Assembly: GCF_019654975.1 (NCBI RefSeq)
Contig: NZ_BPEW01000001.1
Location: 248,001-312,000 of the forward strand
DNA length: 64,000 bases
Source: Shewanella sp. c952
Lineage (GTDB): Bacteria; Pseudomonadota; Gammaproteobacteria; Enterobacterales; Shewanellaceae
Reading direction: 5' to 3'
In this document: in pieces, positions 35,715 to 44,479 of the stretch
Position numbering within the stretch: the stretch's first letter is position 1
Layout: each line of letters opens with the position of its first letter
Translations under genes and position numbers: made by a program
The notes under the pieces: generated by a model
The model's database searches: none
The model's input: only the letters and a program-made list of their open reading frames with translations
Told to the model about the DNA's origin: nothing

Positions 35715-36698
35715 ATGGGTTCATTAGAGGCTGAAATCGCTCAATTGAAGTTGATGTTGAGTGCTGTAGAGCAAGAGAATCACTTGCTCAAAACTAATAA
35801 TACTGAACTGCTACAGCAAAAATCAGTGTTAGAAGAAAAGCTCAATGCCGCACTCGATGGCACGGGGCTATGTCTATGGGAGCAGCATATTCCCTCAGGT
35901 AACCTCACCATGTTTAACATGGAGTGGGGCTCGCTACTTGGCTATACCATCGATGAACTTGCCGCCCATATAGATAGCTGGAAAGGCAATTTGCATCCAG
36001 AAGATCGGAGCTGGGTGATCCAGAACTTTGACGATCATGTCAGCGGCAAAACAGACTCCTATCAAGTAACTCACAGAATGTTGCATAAAGACGGTAGTGT
36101 AAGCTGGGTTTCGGATCGCGGCCGAGTCATTGAATTTGATGATAATGGTCAACCACTGCGAATAATGGGCACCCATATAGATATAACGCAAGAGAAGCGC
36201 TATGAGCTTGGTTTGGCTGAACTTGCGAACAAAGACCCTCTAACAGGTTTATTGAACCGTAAGGCGCTCGTAGAGGCCTTTGAGCTGTCAAAACAACGAG
36301 CCTTCACTGGTGCACTGCTATTTATTGACCTTGATGACTTTAAAGCCAATAACGACCATTACGGGCACAAATTTGGCGATAGCGTACTCATCGCAATAGC
36401 TAACAAGTTAACCTTATATCTACAAGAAACAGCTGACATTGCGCGTTTAGGTGGAGATGAGTTTGTGGTGCTCTATCCTGCCGAAGATAGAGGGGTACTA
36501 ACCGAGGTTGCCACTCAATTACTGCGACTGTTTGCAGAGACGCTAGAGGTTGAAGGGCGCCGCATTAGCGTTGGCTTGAGCATTGGTATCGCTGTCTATC
36601 AAACCGATGAGCAATTTAGCACTGTCTGTGAACATGCCGATACTGCAATGTATCAAGTAAAACGACAAGGGAAGAACTGTTTCCAGTTCTTCCCTTAA
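35715..36698 (+). CDS. PAS-GGDEF diguanylate cyclase
   Basis: The 327-residue cytoplasmic protein has an N-terminal coiled coil (about 5-45), a PAS domain (about 45-160, ending THIDITQEKR) and a GGDEF domain (about 175-325) with DPLTGLLNRKAL, FIDLDDFKANNDHYGHKFGD and the active site GGDEF at 246-250. It should make cyclic di-GMP. There is no RxxD inhibitory site before GGDEF. The last codons form a hairpin (36669-36694) discussed separately. It is convergent to the DUF502 gene. Confidence 0.93.
   Translation: MGSLEAEIAQLKLMLSAVEQENHLLKTNNTELLQQKSVLEEKLNAALDGTGLCLWEQHIPSGNLTMFNMEWGSLLGYTIDELAAHIDSWKGNLHPEDRSWVIQNFDDHVSGKTDSYQVTHRMLHKDGSVSWVSDRGRVIEFDDNGQPLRIMGTHIDITQEKRYELGLAELANKDPLTGLLNRKALVEAFELSKQRAFTGALLFIDLDDFKANNDHYGHKFGDSVLIAIANKLTLYLQETADIARLGGDEFVVLYPAEDRGVLTEVATQLLRLFAETLEVEGRRISVGLSIGIAVYQTDEQFSTVCEHADTAMYQVKRQGKNCFQFFP
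36669..36694. terminator. Hairpin inside the 3' end of the diguanylate cyclase gene
   Basis: GGGAAGAACTG and CAGTTCTTCCC make a perfect eleven-pair stem with a four-base loop. It lies within the last codons of the cyclase gene and 19 bases beyond the stop of the convergent DUF502 gene. For the minus-strand gene it is followed by TTGTCGTTTT, a modest T-tract, so it may be a terminator hidden in coding sequence. Confidence 0.55.
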
Positions 36699-36712
36699 TC
36701 AAGCTCATCTGC

Positions 36713-37330
36713 TTAGCGTGTACGTCTAGGTGTTAATGCCAAGGCGCCATTTCCCCACTGGCTTAATACCGCACTAACATCTCCGATGCTGGCATCGAGC
36801 AGGGTCACTTTCTCATTTGGCACCAATTTCAATGGCCCGGCAAACCCTGCTGGAGCATGAGGAATAAGCACACTTGAATAGTTATCATCTTGCTCAATTA
36901 GATAGGCAAATTGATGACTACCATCTTGGTTCTTAAGCATCGCGGCGCGAAAGCCGCCATTGTATTCACCGTTCTCATTAACTGAATTCTTATCGCAGAA
37001 AATACCGCTCGCGAGTTGTTTGATGGAGCGATAAAGCGCTAAACGACCGATGGTGCTACGCTCGATATAACGAAAGAATTGGCTCATGAAAGCGGATTTC
37101 AAAAAAATGCCAAATAGTAAAGATGTTAACGCAAGGGTAAGCAACGCTAGGCTAAACGGGTGCTCTTCTAATCCCATGACTGAACTGGGTAACAATTGCA
37201 CTATTGGGCTCGATAAGCCGATAAGGAGTTCTATCATTTCATCGGCCATAAGGTACAAAAGGAGTAAGGGTAATACCACTAGAAAGCCGCCAAACAGGCT
37301 GGCCTTTATCAAATCAACTGCATTTTTCAT
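36713..37330 (-). CDS. DUF502 family membrane protein
   Basis: The 205-residue protein has two transmembrane helices (about 8-30 and 58-80) and a soluble C-terminal domain with the family blocks YRSIKQLASGI and VLIPHAPAGFAGPLKLVP. It belongs to DUF502, whose members are inner-membrane proteins of unknown function. It is downstream of a LysR gene in the same direction with about 110 bases between them. Confidence 0.88.
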   Translation of the reverse strand: MKNAVDLIKASLFGGFLVVLPLLLLYLMADEMIELLIGLSSPIVQLLPSSVMGLEEHPFSLALLTLALTSLLFGIFLKSAFMSQFFRYIERSTIGRLALYRSIKQLASGIFCDKNSVNENGEYNGGFRAAMLKNQDGSHQFAYLIEQDDNYSSVLIPHAPAGFAGPLKLVPNEKVTLLDASIGDVSAVLSQWGNGALALTPRRTR

Positions 37331-37438
37331 CTTATCCTCGCAAGGTTATCTGTTAGATAGGCTATTCAATGCGGCGATAATACAGCTTGAATCGAATATG
37401 TCCGTGGTAGTAACTATGCGATATTTGGATACATATAA

Positions 37439-38326
37439 TTAGCTTACACTTAACTCTCTGCTTAGGTTGATAAAAGTCGATGCCGCAGGTGTCAGTGGCA
37501 AGTTTTTACGCCAAATTAGCGCTAAATTCCAAGTCAGTTGCGGGTTGAGTGCTTTATAAATCAAAGTGTCTGAGTTCACTTTCTGGCAGATAGGTTCAGG
37601 CAAAATAGCCACCCCCATTTTAGCTTCAACCATCGCGGCGATAAAATCCCATTGTCCACTTTGAGCAGCGACATTAAGTTCTACATTTGCTGCTCGACTT
37701 AAGCGATGAATTAATTTTGTCAGTGAGAAGTCATCGTTATATTGAATGAACGGGAACGGCGCCAGATCTTGCCAGCAGATATTGTCTTTTTTGGTTAGCG
37801 GGTGTTCTTTCGGTAGACAGGCCATGAGTGGATAGCCCTTAAGCTCCAAACTATCAAACTCCTGAGTATGGGTCGTTGGTAGAGCGGTAAAAGTCAGATC
37901 TAGGCTGTCGTTAAGCAAAGCTTGCTCTGCACCGAAACCACCCAACTCTTGAATACTCAGCTCAACCCCTGGATATTTTTTCCTAAAATGGGCAACCAAC
38001 TCAATAATCATCTCGCCCATCATTGGGCAAACTCCTAAGCGCAGTTGCCCTGTCTGTAGGCCATTAAGGCTATTAAGATCTTCCCTGAGTCGGTGCCATT
38101 GCCCGACGATCTGCTGTGAAGTGCAGATGAGTGCTCTGCCAGCTTCTGTGGCGATCACTTTCTGGTTATTACGGATCAACAGTGGTTGCCCGAGGTTCTC
38201 TTCAAGGCGCTGGATCATTTTGGTCAACGTTGGCTGAGTCAGGTGTAACTTTTCCGCCGCACGGGTGTAATTACCCATTTCAACTAGAGTCACGAAACAG
38301 TGTAGGTTCTTAATTTGTATATTCAT
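37439..38326 (-). CDS. LysR-family transcriptional regulator
   Basis: The 295-residue protein has a canonical LysR helix-turn-helix (LHCFVTLVEMGNYTRAAEKL followed by LTQPTLTKMIQRLEENLG) and a substrate-binding domain. It is divergent from the 46-residue ORF at 38441, with about 115 bases between them, the usual geometry for LysR control of a neighbouring target. The ligand is unknown. Confidence 0.93.
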   Translation of the reverse strand: MNIQIKNLHCFVTLVEMGNYTRAAEKLHLTQPTLTKMIQRLEENLGQPLLIRNNQKVIATEAGRALICTSQQIVGQWHRLREDLNSLNGLQTGQLRLGVCPMMGEMIIELVAHFRKKYPGVELSIQELGGFGAEQALLNDSLDLTFTALPTTHTQEFDSLELKGYPLMACLPKEHPLTKKDNICWQDLAPFPFIQYNDDFSLTKLIHRLSRAANVELNVAAQSGQWDFIAAMVEAKMGVAILPEPICQKVNSDTLIYKALNPQLTWNLALIWRKNLPLTPAASTFINLSRELSVS

Positions 38327-38440
38327 GCTTATATGGAATGTAGTCGATGGATATTATTCATTTTACTAATAGTATAAACAGGATTACTTTGACCTCAACC
38401 ACATATCCAACCATTTATTCCATTTGCAGAGGTCACCACT

Positions 38441-38581
38441 ATGAAATCTTACCAAGGTCTGTTTGCTCAAGCACTTTATCTAGCCGCAATGCCGTTAAAC
38501 TCAGAAGAATCGAGCAAGGCTAAAGCGAACACCAATGAGCAAGAGTGCATTATTGAAGAGTCTACCAATAAGCAGGCTTAA
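38441..38581 (+). CDS. 46-residue small ORF divergent from LysR gene
   Basis: The frame starts at an ATG with a strong AGAGG ribosome-binding site eight bases upstream. It encodes a short amphipathic N-terminus (MKSYQGLFAQALYLAAMPLN) and a charged tail with one Cys. A possible -35 TTGACC lies near 38388. There is no signal peptide and no known family. The ribosome site and position opposite a LysR gene favour a real, regulated small protein. Confidence 0.55.
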   Translation: MKSYQGLFAQALYLAAMPLNSEESSKAKANTNEQECIIEESTNKQA

Positions 38582-38630
38582 AACTGCAAAAGCATAACGT
38601 AGAGACGAGCGCTGATCACCCACAGTCAAC

Positions 38631-38846
38631 CTACTGCCAGCCAAAATGCCATTTGTCCTCGTTTGTTAATTCGTGCCAATCGATTTGATATTGGGCACGA
38701 GTTAACACAGCTTCAAATAGACATAAGCTGACCAAACCCTCCTCATCAAATTTTACTTTAGTGACTAAAAAGTGTTTCTGCTTTTTTTTAGGCTCAATGG
38801 CCGTCCACTTGCTATGAAGCAACTTTCTTGGATTTATTTTATTCAT
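38631..38846 (-). CDS. TIGR02450/DUF2389 family Trp-rich small protein
   Basis: The 71-residue protein has the family signature NxINPRKLLHSKWTAIEP at the N-terminus, KHFLVTKVKFDEEGLVSLC in the middle, and a Trp-containing end WHFGWQ. Members are found mainly in marine gammaproteobacteria and cyanobacteria; the function is unknown. No signal peptide or membrane segment is present. Confidence 0.87.
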   Translation of the reverse strand: MNKINPRKLLHSKWTAIEPKKKQKHFLVTKVKFDEEGLVSLCLFEAVLTRAQYQIDWHELTNEDKWHFGWQ

Positions 38847-38973
38847 GGTTGTTTCTACGAAATGAAGCCACGAAAAGATCAGTTACGATCGATAACAGCA
38901 AGTAGTTAACAGCGGGAAGAGCAATCTGAACCCATCGATATTTTAATGATAGGTTCGATTAGGGGGTGAGTGG

Positions 38974-39234
38974 TTAGTTGAGTAGTTCGTGATCTGCAGG
39001 TAACTGGCGGCTAATCCATAGCACCAATTTGTGCTTCATATTAGGACCATCTTCTTTATCTTTTGATAGAGCTTGAATTAGGTTGTCTTTAACCAATAAG
39101 CGGTAAATACACTCCACTTTATCTTTCGGTGAAATACCTTGGCCGAAATCAGAGAACCCTCTTTTTTTCGCATAACCCACACCAATTTCCATTGCTAACT
39201 TTAGTAATTGTGCATCGTGCTTTCCAGACTTCAT
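38974..39234 (-). CDS. DUF5062 family small protein
   Basis: The 86-residue product starts MKSGKHDAQLLKLAMEIG and continues with GYAKKRGF and PNMKHKLVLWISRQLPADH, matching DUF5062, a small gammaproteobacterial family of unknown function. A longer frame reaches 39303, but the added 23 residues are not family-like; AGAAG lies about eight bases before the ATG chosen. The start is moderately sure. Confidence 0.78.
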   Translation of the reverse strand: MKSGKHDAQLLKLAMEIGVGYAKKRGFSDFGQGISPKDKVECIYRLLVKDNLIQALSKDKEDGPNMKHKLVLWISRQLPADHELLN

Positions 39235-39368
39235 ATAGACACTTCTTAAGTCGATTGATATAGCTCTAACGTTACCTGAATCTAAGGGAATGGCAAGAGA
39301 CATTACGCGGATAAAATGAGTTTGACCGCTCGCAATAGTGACCAGCCATTAGCAATAGAAGTCCCTGT

Positions 39369-40565
39369 TTACAAGGTTTTTTGCTCTTTTAATGACCACT
39401 TTAACATTAGCGGTCCTGCGATGGTGGTAATGACGATAATCATCACCAACTCAGTGAATAGTTTCGGCGGAATAATACTGGCTTGACGTCCCATTTCAGC
39501 AAAGACAAGTCCGACTTCACCACGAGGCACCATGGCACAACCAATAGTGAGCTTACTACGCCAACTCCCTTGTGCTGATAACCCCGCTGCGAGTTTGGTC
39601 AAAATAGCAATTAGTGCCAGCCAGAACAGTAACAATAACCCTGTCCCACTAAGATCTAACTGGCTTAGATCCACCGTAATTCCAACGTAAACAAAAAAGA
39701 TAGGCGCGAAAACATCGATAAGAGGTTTGGTGGACTTTTCCAGTCTATGTGTAAATGCAAAGGGGTTTTGCAGATAACGGTTTATTGGGGAGACAAACTG
39801 TCGTGATAAAGCAATACCCACAGCAAATCCGCCGAGCAGTGCAGGGGCGCCGAAGAGGTGGGCTAACCAGGCAAATAGACAGATTAAAGTGATGACAATG
39901 AAAACGTCGTAGCCAGGCTGTTTAAACTTTGATTGAAGTCCGCGTGCCACATAGATTAACGTCCGAGCGAGTGGTGGGGCGATGAGTAAAAAAATAACCA
40001 CTTTAAGGGTTAATAAAGCTATGGATACAAAGTGTAAACTACCAGATTCATTATAGTTTAATAGAATGCTCAGCAATACAACTCCGGCAATATCATCTAT
40101 TACAGCAGCCCCTAAAATAACTTGCCCTGCATGAGTATGAGTCTGCTTAGCTTGCGACATGACACGAATTGAAATACCAATGCTGGTGGCGGTTAGCGCA
40201 CAACCAAAAAATAGTGCACTAAATGTTGGTAAGTTGAGCCAGTATGCAGCACAAGCCCCGGCTATTACGGCAGGGAATAAAATACCACTTAATGCTACCC
40301 AAAGAGAGTGCCTGCCAGCATGATACAACCGCTTGATGGAAGTATCACAGCCAATATCAAACAGCAGTAAAATCACCCCTAATTCGGCCAGTACTGAAAG
40401 GGTATTGTGCGGGCTTATCCAGCCTAAAACAGAGGGGCCAATGAGTAACCCGGCGACAATCTCTCCCACAACCGCTGGTGATCCTAATCTAGCTGAAAGC
40501 TCTCCGAGAAACCGACCACAAAGCAGGATAAGAAAAATGGAGATAACAAAGCTTTCTATTGGCAA
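39369..40565 (-). CDS. CPA2 family cation:proton antiporter
   Basis: The 398-residue inner-membrane protein has about twelve helices. Features of the CPA2 (Kef/NapA-type) fold are GSPAVVGEIVAGLLIGPSVLGW, LLLFDIGCDTS, the TATSIGIS segment and the paired acidic residues in GAAVIDDIAGVV, which carry protons. It exchanges K+ or Na+ for H+. There is no C-terminal RCK/TrkA regulatory domain, so it is shorter than KefB/KefC. It is divergent from the universal stress protein gene, with an FNR-like box between them. Confidence 0.9.
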   Translation of the reverse strand: MPIESFVISIFLILLCGRFLGELSARLGSPAVVGEIVAGLLIGPSVLGWISPHNTLSVLAELGVILLLFDIGCDTSIKRLYHAGRHSLWVALSGILFPAVIAGACAAYWLNLPTFSALFFGCALTATSIGISIRVMSQAKQTHTHAGQVILGAAVIDDIAGVVLLSILLNYNESGSLHFVSIALLTLKVVIFLLIAPPLARTLIYVARGLQSKFKQPGYDVFIVITLICLFAWLAHLFGAPALLGGFAVGIALSRQFVSPINRYLQNPFAFTHRLEKSTKPLIDVFAPIFFVYVGITVDLSQLDLSGTGLLLLFWLALIAILTKLAAGLSAQGSWRSKLTIGCAMVPRGEVGLVFAEMGRQASIIPPKLFTELVMIIVITTIAGPLMLKWSLKEQKTL

Positions 40566-40597
40566 TTTTTCCTCCTTAAATTATTTGTGTATTGGCT

Positions 40598-40611
40598 TTG
40601 ATCTTGATCAT
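40598..40611. promoter_or_regulatory. FNR/EtrA-like box between antiporter and universal stress protein genes
   Basis: TTGATCTTGATCAT matches the FNR consensus at nine of ten defined positions. It is centred about 83 bases before the usp start and 39 bases before the antiporter start, so it could activate usp and perhaps repress the antiporter. Confidence 0.6.
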
Positions 40612-40687
40612 AAGTCAGCGGCATCGAGCTGCAGAGATGTATAAGCTTGTCTAAGCTAAAGTAAGGTAATAATAGCTGGAGCAAACC

Positions 40688-41560
40688 ATGGATAAGGTAT
40701 TTATTATTTCGCCAAGAGAAGAGTCGCATACCGATGCTATCGCTGCGGGAATTGACTTGGCAAATGTGCTGGGAAAACGCGCTGAAATATTTGCCTATAG
40801 CTTCGAATATTTTGGCAGTGCTGAATACTATAACGCCAGCTTTGCTGCAGTAGCCCATAAGCATATTATGAAGCAACGAGAGGCGAAGATTGAAGCGCAA
40901 CTGAAGGTGTTGCAGGCAAAGGATGTGCCTATCCATAGTGTCTGGAGTAAAGATCTGTCTGAACATGCCTGCAATCATTCTATTCGTCATGGTTTTGATC
41001 TCATGGTTAAAGCTGTGCATCATGCTGAACATTACCTTCCTGCTGATTGGAATTTGATCCGTCATGTCCAAATCCCCCTCATGTTGCTGACCGATAACCC
41101 TTTGCACAAAGGCAACGCTATCATGATGGCTGTCGATCTTGGCAGTGACAAACCGCTTAAAATGCAGCTTAACCAGTCAGTCATTAAGCATGGTAAGGCA
41201 TTAGCTAAAGCTACGGGCTGCCAATTACATTTAGCCTTTGTTATCAGAGTCCCTAAGGTGCTCCGTGATATGGATTTGATCAATACCAGCACCTTGGTCA
41301 AAGATGCCCATCAAAAGTATCAGCAGCAGTTAGCTCAGTTGGAGCTGGAGCCTGACTGTATACACATCACAATCGGTGAACCTGACCTTTGCCTTTATGA
41401 GCTTTCTTGTCGTTTCAAGGCTCGTTACTTAGTACTTGGAGCATGTCAGCGTCACGGTATTTTTGGTTATGTTATCGGCAACACTGCTGAATCTATAATC
41501 GGTAGGATCCGCAGCAATGTGCTGGTCATTCCCGCAGACAGATCTCTTTGTCTCACGTAG
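40688..41560 (+). CDS. Tandem universal stress protein (UspE-like)
   Basis: The 290-residue cytoplasmic protein contains two universal stress (Usp) domains. The second ends with the nucleotide-binding loop in the form LVLGACQRHGIFGYVIGNTAESIIGRIRSNVLVIP, given here as a description of residues about 245-283. It is similar in length and layout to E. coli UspE (about 316 residues), which supports survival and adhesion under stress. The ATG at 40688 follows GGAGCAAACC. An FNR-like box suggests induction without oxygen. Confidence 0.88.
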   Translation: MDKVFIISPREESHTDAIAAGIDLANVLGKRAEIFAYSFEYFGSAEYYNASFAAVAHKHIMKQREAKIEAQLKVLQAKDVPIHSVWSKDLSEHACNHSIRHGFDLMVKAVHHAEHYLPADWNLIRHVQIPLMLLTDNPLHKGNAIMMAVDLGSDKPLKMQLNQSVIKHGKALAKATGCQLHLAFVIRVPKVLRDMDLINTSTLVKDAHQKYQQQLAQLELEPDCIHITIGEPDLCLYELSCRFKARYLVLGACQRHGIFGYVIGNTAESIIGRIRSNVLVIPADRSLCLT

Positions 41561-41825
41561 GCAGAGGCAAGATCGACTTAACCTTATAAAACGTCTTGCC
41601 TTACCCTTTGATATATAGTCAATAAATAGATATTTAGGCAGTGAATCGAAGCGTTAGTTGATTAACATCAAAACTTAAGTCGATGTCCATTTCATTTTTT
41701 ATTACGTGGAGGAACTTCCTGTATGGGCTTAGTGTATTCGTTACACCCAAGAAGTGGTAAAGCGGTAGTTTATTTAGCTGTTTTTTTGTGGCTTTCGTAG
41801 CCAGTTTGGCTGAGATTTAGCGGGA

Positions 41826-42860
41826 CTATGGAGTACTGTTTTTCTGTCGATATTGCAATGGGGAAACTTGATACCAGCGTTTAAATGCTCGGGTAAAATT
41901 ACTAGGATCTTTAAAGCCCAACCTAAATGATATCTCTATGATTGATAGTTGTCCTGTGCGTAAATACTTTACTGCTAGTGATTTACGTACTGATTCTACT
42001 AGCTCACTAAATGAAGTTCCTTCATCGAATAACTTACGCTGTAAGTTGCGGCTACTCATATGAAATATTTTGGCTATAGTATCTCGGTCTGGGTTACCAC
42101 GAGTCATTGCAAAAGTGATCTCTTCGGTAACTCTCTTGCTAAAATGCCCCTGTGACACCGCTTGAAAGTAGCTATTTATTGCCTCATCATTCTTGATGGC
42201 TAGCTCTCTGTTAGCCGAAGGAAATGGCTGTTTAAGATCGGAGTTTGAAAAATAGATTTTGTTTGCCGGGGCTGAAAATTTAATCGGGCAGCCGAACAAA
42301 GTTGCAAAGGACTTTGAATCAAAAGGCTCCCTGCGCTCAAGTTCAAGCCTAGTCGGTTTAATTAGCCCATGGCTGACCTGCATCGGCATTAGATAGCTAG
42401 TTGCCATAAATGCATCAATAGCCTCATCAGCGTAGTCATTTCCAATAATTTTATTAAAGCACAGTGCTGATTCGTACTGACCTTGTTCAATGTCTATCTC
42501 TAAAACATTACTAATAATCGTGTAAAACCGCTTTACACGACTCCATGCATCCTCCAGAGAGTCGCTAACTAATAGCGAAAAACTAAGCGCATTAAAGCTT
42601 GTTGGTTGCACAAAATTCGCTACTTTTAGGCCGATAGCTTCATCACCTGTCTTTAATACAGCTTGCCGCCATAGTTGAGTCATTTTTTCTAATGGTATTC
42701 GTGCATTAGGGTCGAGTAGTAAAGAAGGAGGAATCGCAATATTCGTCAGCACTTGATTGCTATCAACACCGGCCGCATCAATTGCTCTGCAGATCGCTAA
42801 CGCCCAAGATGCGATGGTGGTTGGTTCATTTTTCTGTTTATTTTTGTCTTTCAAAGTCAT
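41826..42860 (-). CDS. AraC-family regulator (OruR/ArgR-like with N-terminal ligand domain)
   Basis: The 344-residue protein has an N-terminal ligand-binding domain of the type found in OruR/FadR-like AraC regulators (LTNIAIPPSLLLDPNARIPL, about 35-225) and two C-terminal helix-turn-helix motifs, the second in LSIIEISFRLGFKDPSNFTRAFKRW. The longest frame begins 24 codons upstream, but homologues begin near the ATG at 42860. It is divergent from the lipoprotein gene at 43029 and probably controls it. The effector is unknown; relatives respond to amino acids or fatty acids. Confidence 0.88.
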   Translation of the reverse strand: MTLKDKNKQKNEPTTIASWALAICRAIDAAGVDSNQVLTNIAIPPSLLLDPNARIPLEKMTQLWRQAVLKTGDEAIGLKVANFVQPTSFNALSFSLLVSDSLEDAWSRVKRFYTIISNVLEIDIEQGQYESALCFNKIIGNDYADEAIDAFMATSYLMPMQVSHGLIKPTRLELERREPFDSKSFATLFGCPIKFSAPANKIYFSNSDLKQPFPSANRELAIKNDEAINSYFQAVSQGHFSKRVTEEITFAMTRGNPDRDTIAKIFHMSSRNLQRKLFDEGTSFSELVESVRKSLAVKYLRTGQLSIIEISFRLGFKDPSNFTRAFKRWYQVSPLQYRQKNSTP

Positions 42861-43028
42861 AAATCTGTCTCTATACGACCATAAAGCCCTGAGTTGTTGG
42901 TTTAGGTTACAAATAATGCCACTGAAGCTCAATCTTTATCGAAAGTATCAATCATTGGTATTTGAGATAAATTTGGGATTGAGTGATAGAAGGACTGTGG
43001 TTATTACCGAGTAGAATAAGGAATAAAA

Positions 43029-44396
43029 ATGAACAATAACTCGCGTAGACTTATGCATTTCACCAAGCAAGGTTCGCTTGCTTTTGCGGCAATATTATCA
43101 GTCGCTACTCTAGCTGGGTGTGACAATAATTCAGAGGTAGAACCTTTACCAGTAGCCAAGACAATAGAACCCAGTGCTTGTTTTTGGGTTGGTCCATATA
43201 ATATTGACCACCCCGATCGTAATTTTGCTTATCCAGATACAGGAGCTAATTATTGGCATGCTGGATATGTGTTACCTGAAGGTGCTAGTTTGAAGCTTCA
43301 TGGGCAATACCCTTATGCTCGATATATCTCACTCAATACCTATCGTGCAGATACATCTCCTGCTATGGCACTTACCGATCAAAATATTGCTGCAGATAGT
43401 GGCTCGTTTAATCCATTTTTAGAGGCTGCTGATAGGCTGCAGTACCCGCGAGATTTTACGATTTCAATGCGCAATGGTTCACCAGTTACAGATGTTGCTA
43501 ATAATACTCTATTTGACTATGCAGAGTCTGGCAGCAAATCAACCTTGATCTATCGTGTTTATGTTGCTGACGAAGGGAAGGATATACAAGGTGGAGTCAC
43601 ATTGCCCGCTGTTGAGCTGACATTATCATCGGGTGAGCAATTGTTTGGCCAACAAGCTTGTGATGTTCTCCAAGTCGATACTGACGAATTGGCGATTCCA
43701 CTGGTGCCAATGGAGACATATGCAAAAATTCGTTCTAATCCAGCATTCAGTCCCGCCAAGCAACCAGCTATTTGGCGCGCAGCTTACAATGGACAATTTG
43801 GCATTCAATGTGCTTTTTTAGGTCAATGTGATGGTACTCCGCAAAGGCAAGTGAGCTACTATGCCAATGCAGACAATCAGTACATTAGCACCTTTTTAGA
43901 CAGTAACTTTGGTGAGATAGCCGTTACCCGCGGCAAGCTTCCGGTAGTACCTAAAACTCAAGCTGGTGCAGCAATTTTTGATACATCAGAGGCGCAGATG
44001 CGATATTGGTCAATATGCCAGAACGAGTACTACTCGCAGGTTGTGACAGCGTGCTTATTTGACGAAAATATTTTCGTTGATGACGATGGTTATTACACTG
44101 TTGTTACTAGTCCTAAAGAGAGCAGACCTAATAATGCTGTTGATGAATGTGAGGTTAATTATTTACCTTGGACAGAACAAGGAGATGGCTTTAAACGGGT
44201 GACACAGTTAGGGGAGAATAAACTCAATGAGGCCTTATTGATTGTGCGCAATATGTTGCCTAAAGCAGGGTTTAATCAAGCTGTTCAAAATACTGTAACC
44301 CCTGGTGATGAGTATGCCGTAATGGCTGAATACTTACCTGTCACTGAATACATGAGTCAGGCAGACTTTGAAGCTCTGGGCTGTGGCGGTAAGTAA
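43029..44396 (+). CDS. Predicted lipoprotein of unknown function
   Basis: The 455-residue protein has a lipoprotein signal peptide with lipobox LAGC (Cys about residue 30) followed by Asp, which in enterics favours the inner membrane. The mature part has a beta-rich fold with FAYPDTGANYWHAGYVLPEGA and QYPYARYISLNTY, a pattern I recall from uncharacterised exported proteins of proteobacteria and actinobacteria. Eight or so cysteines could form disulfides. It is expressed divergently from the AraC regulator and has its own terminator. The function is unknown. Confidence 0.75.
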   Translation: MNNNSRRLMHFTKQGSLAFAAILSVATLAGCDNNSEVEPLPVAKTIEPSACFWVGPYNIDHPDRNFAYPDTGANYWHAGYVLPEGASLKLHGQYPYARYISLNTYRADTSPAMALTDQNIAADSGSFNPFLEAADRLQYPRDFTISMRNGSPVTDVANNTLFDYAESGSKSTLIYRVYVADEGKDIQGGVTLPAVELTLSSGEQLFGQQACDVLQVDTDELAIPLVPMETYAKIRSNPAFSPAKQPAIWRAAYNGQFGIQCAFLGQCDGTPQRQVSYYANADNQYISTFLDSNFGEIAVTRGKLPVVPKTQAGAAIFDTSEAQMRYWSICQNEYYSQVVTACLFDENIFVDDDGYYTVVTSPKESRPNNAVDECEVNYLPWTEQGDGFKRVTQLGENKLNEALLIVRNMLPKAGFNQAVQNTVTPGDEYAVMAEYLPVTEYMSQADFEALGCGGK

Positions 44397-44433
44397 CTTT
44401 GCCGATAACGAGTTTGGGTTAACGATAAAAATT

Positions 44434-44460
44434 AAAAAGCCACTCTTAGAGTGGCTTTTT
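44434..44460. terminator. Bidirectional terminator between lipoprotein gene and napB
   Basis: AGCCACTC and GAGTGGCT pair around TTA with flanking A and T tracts. It can end both the lipoprotein transcript and the nap operon, whose last stop is at 44480. Confidence 0.88.
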
Positions 44461-44479
44461 GGCTTGAAAACTACATACA

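Noticed and set aside
41566..41600. GGCAAGA/TCTTGCC hairpin after the universal stress protein gene
   Set aside because: The loop is over 20 bases and the T-tract is poor, so it is too weak to call a terminator.
41723..41800. 25-codon frame after GGAGG near the end of the universal stress protein gene
   Set aside because: The GGAGG is ten bases from the ATG and is part of a small palindrome (AGGAACTTCCT); the peptide is very short and has no support.
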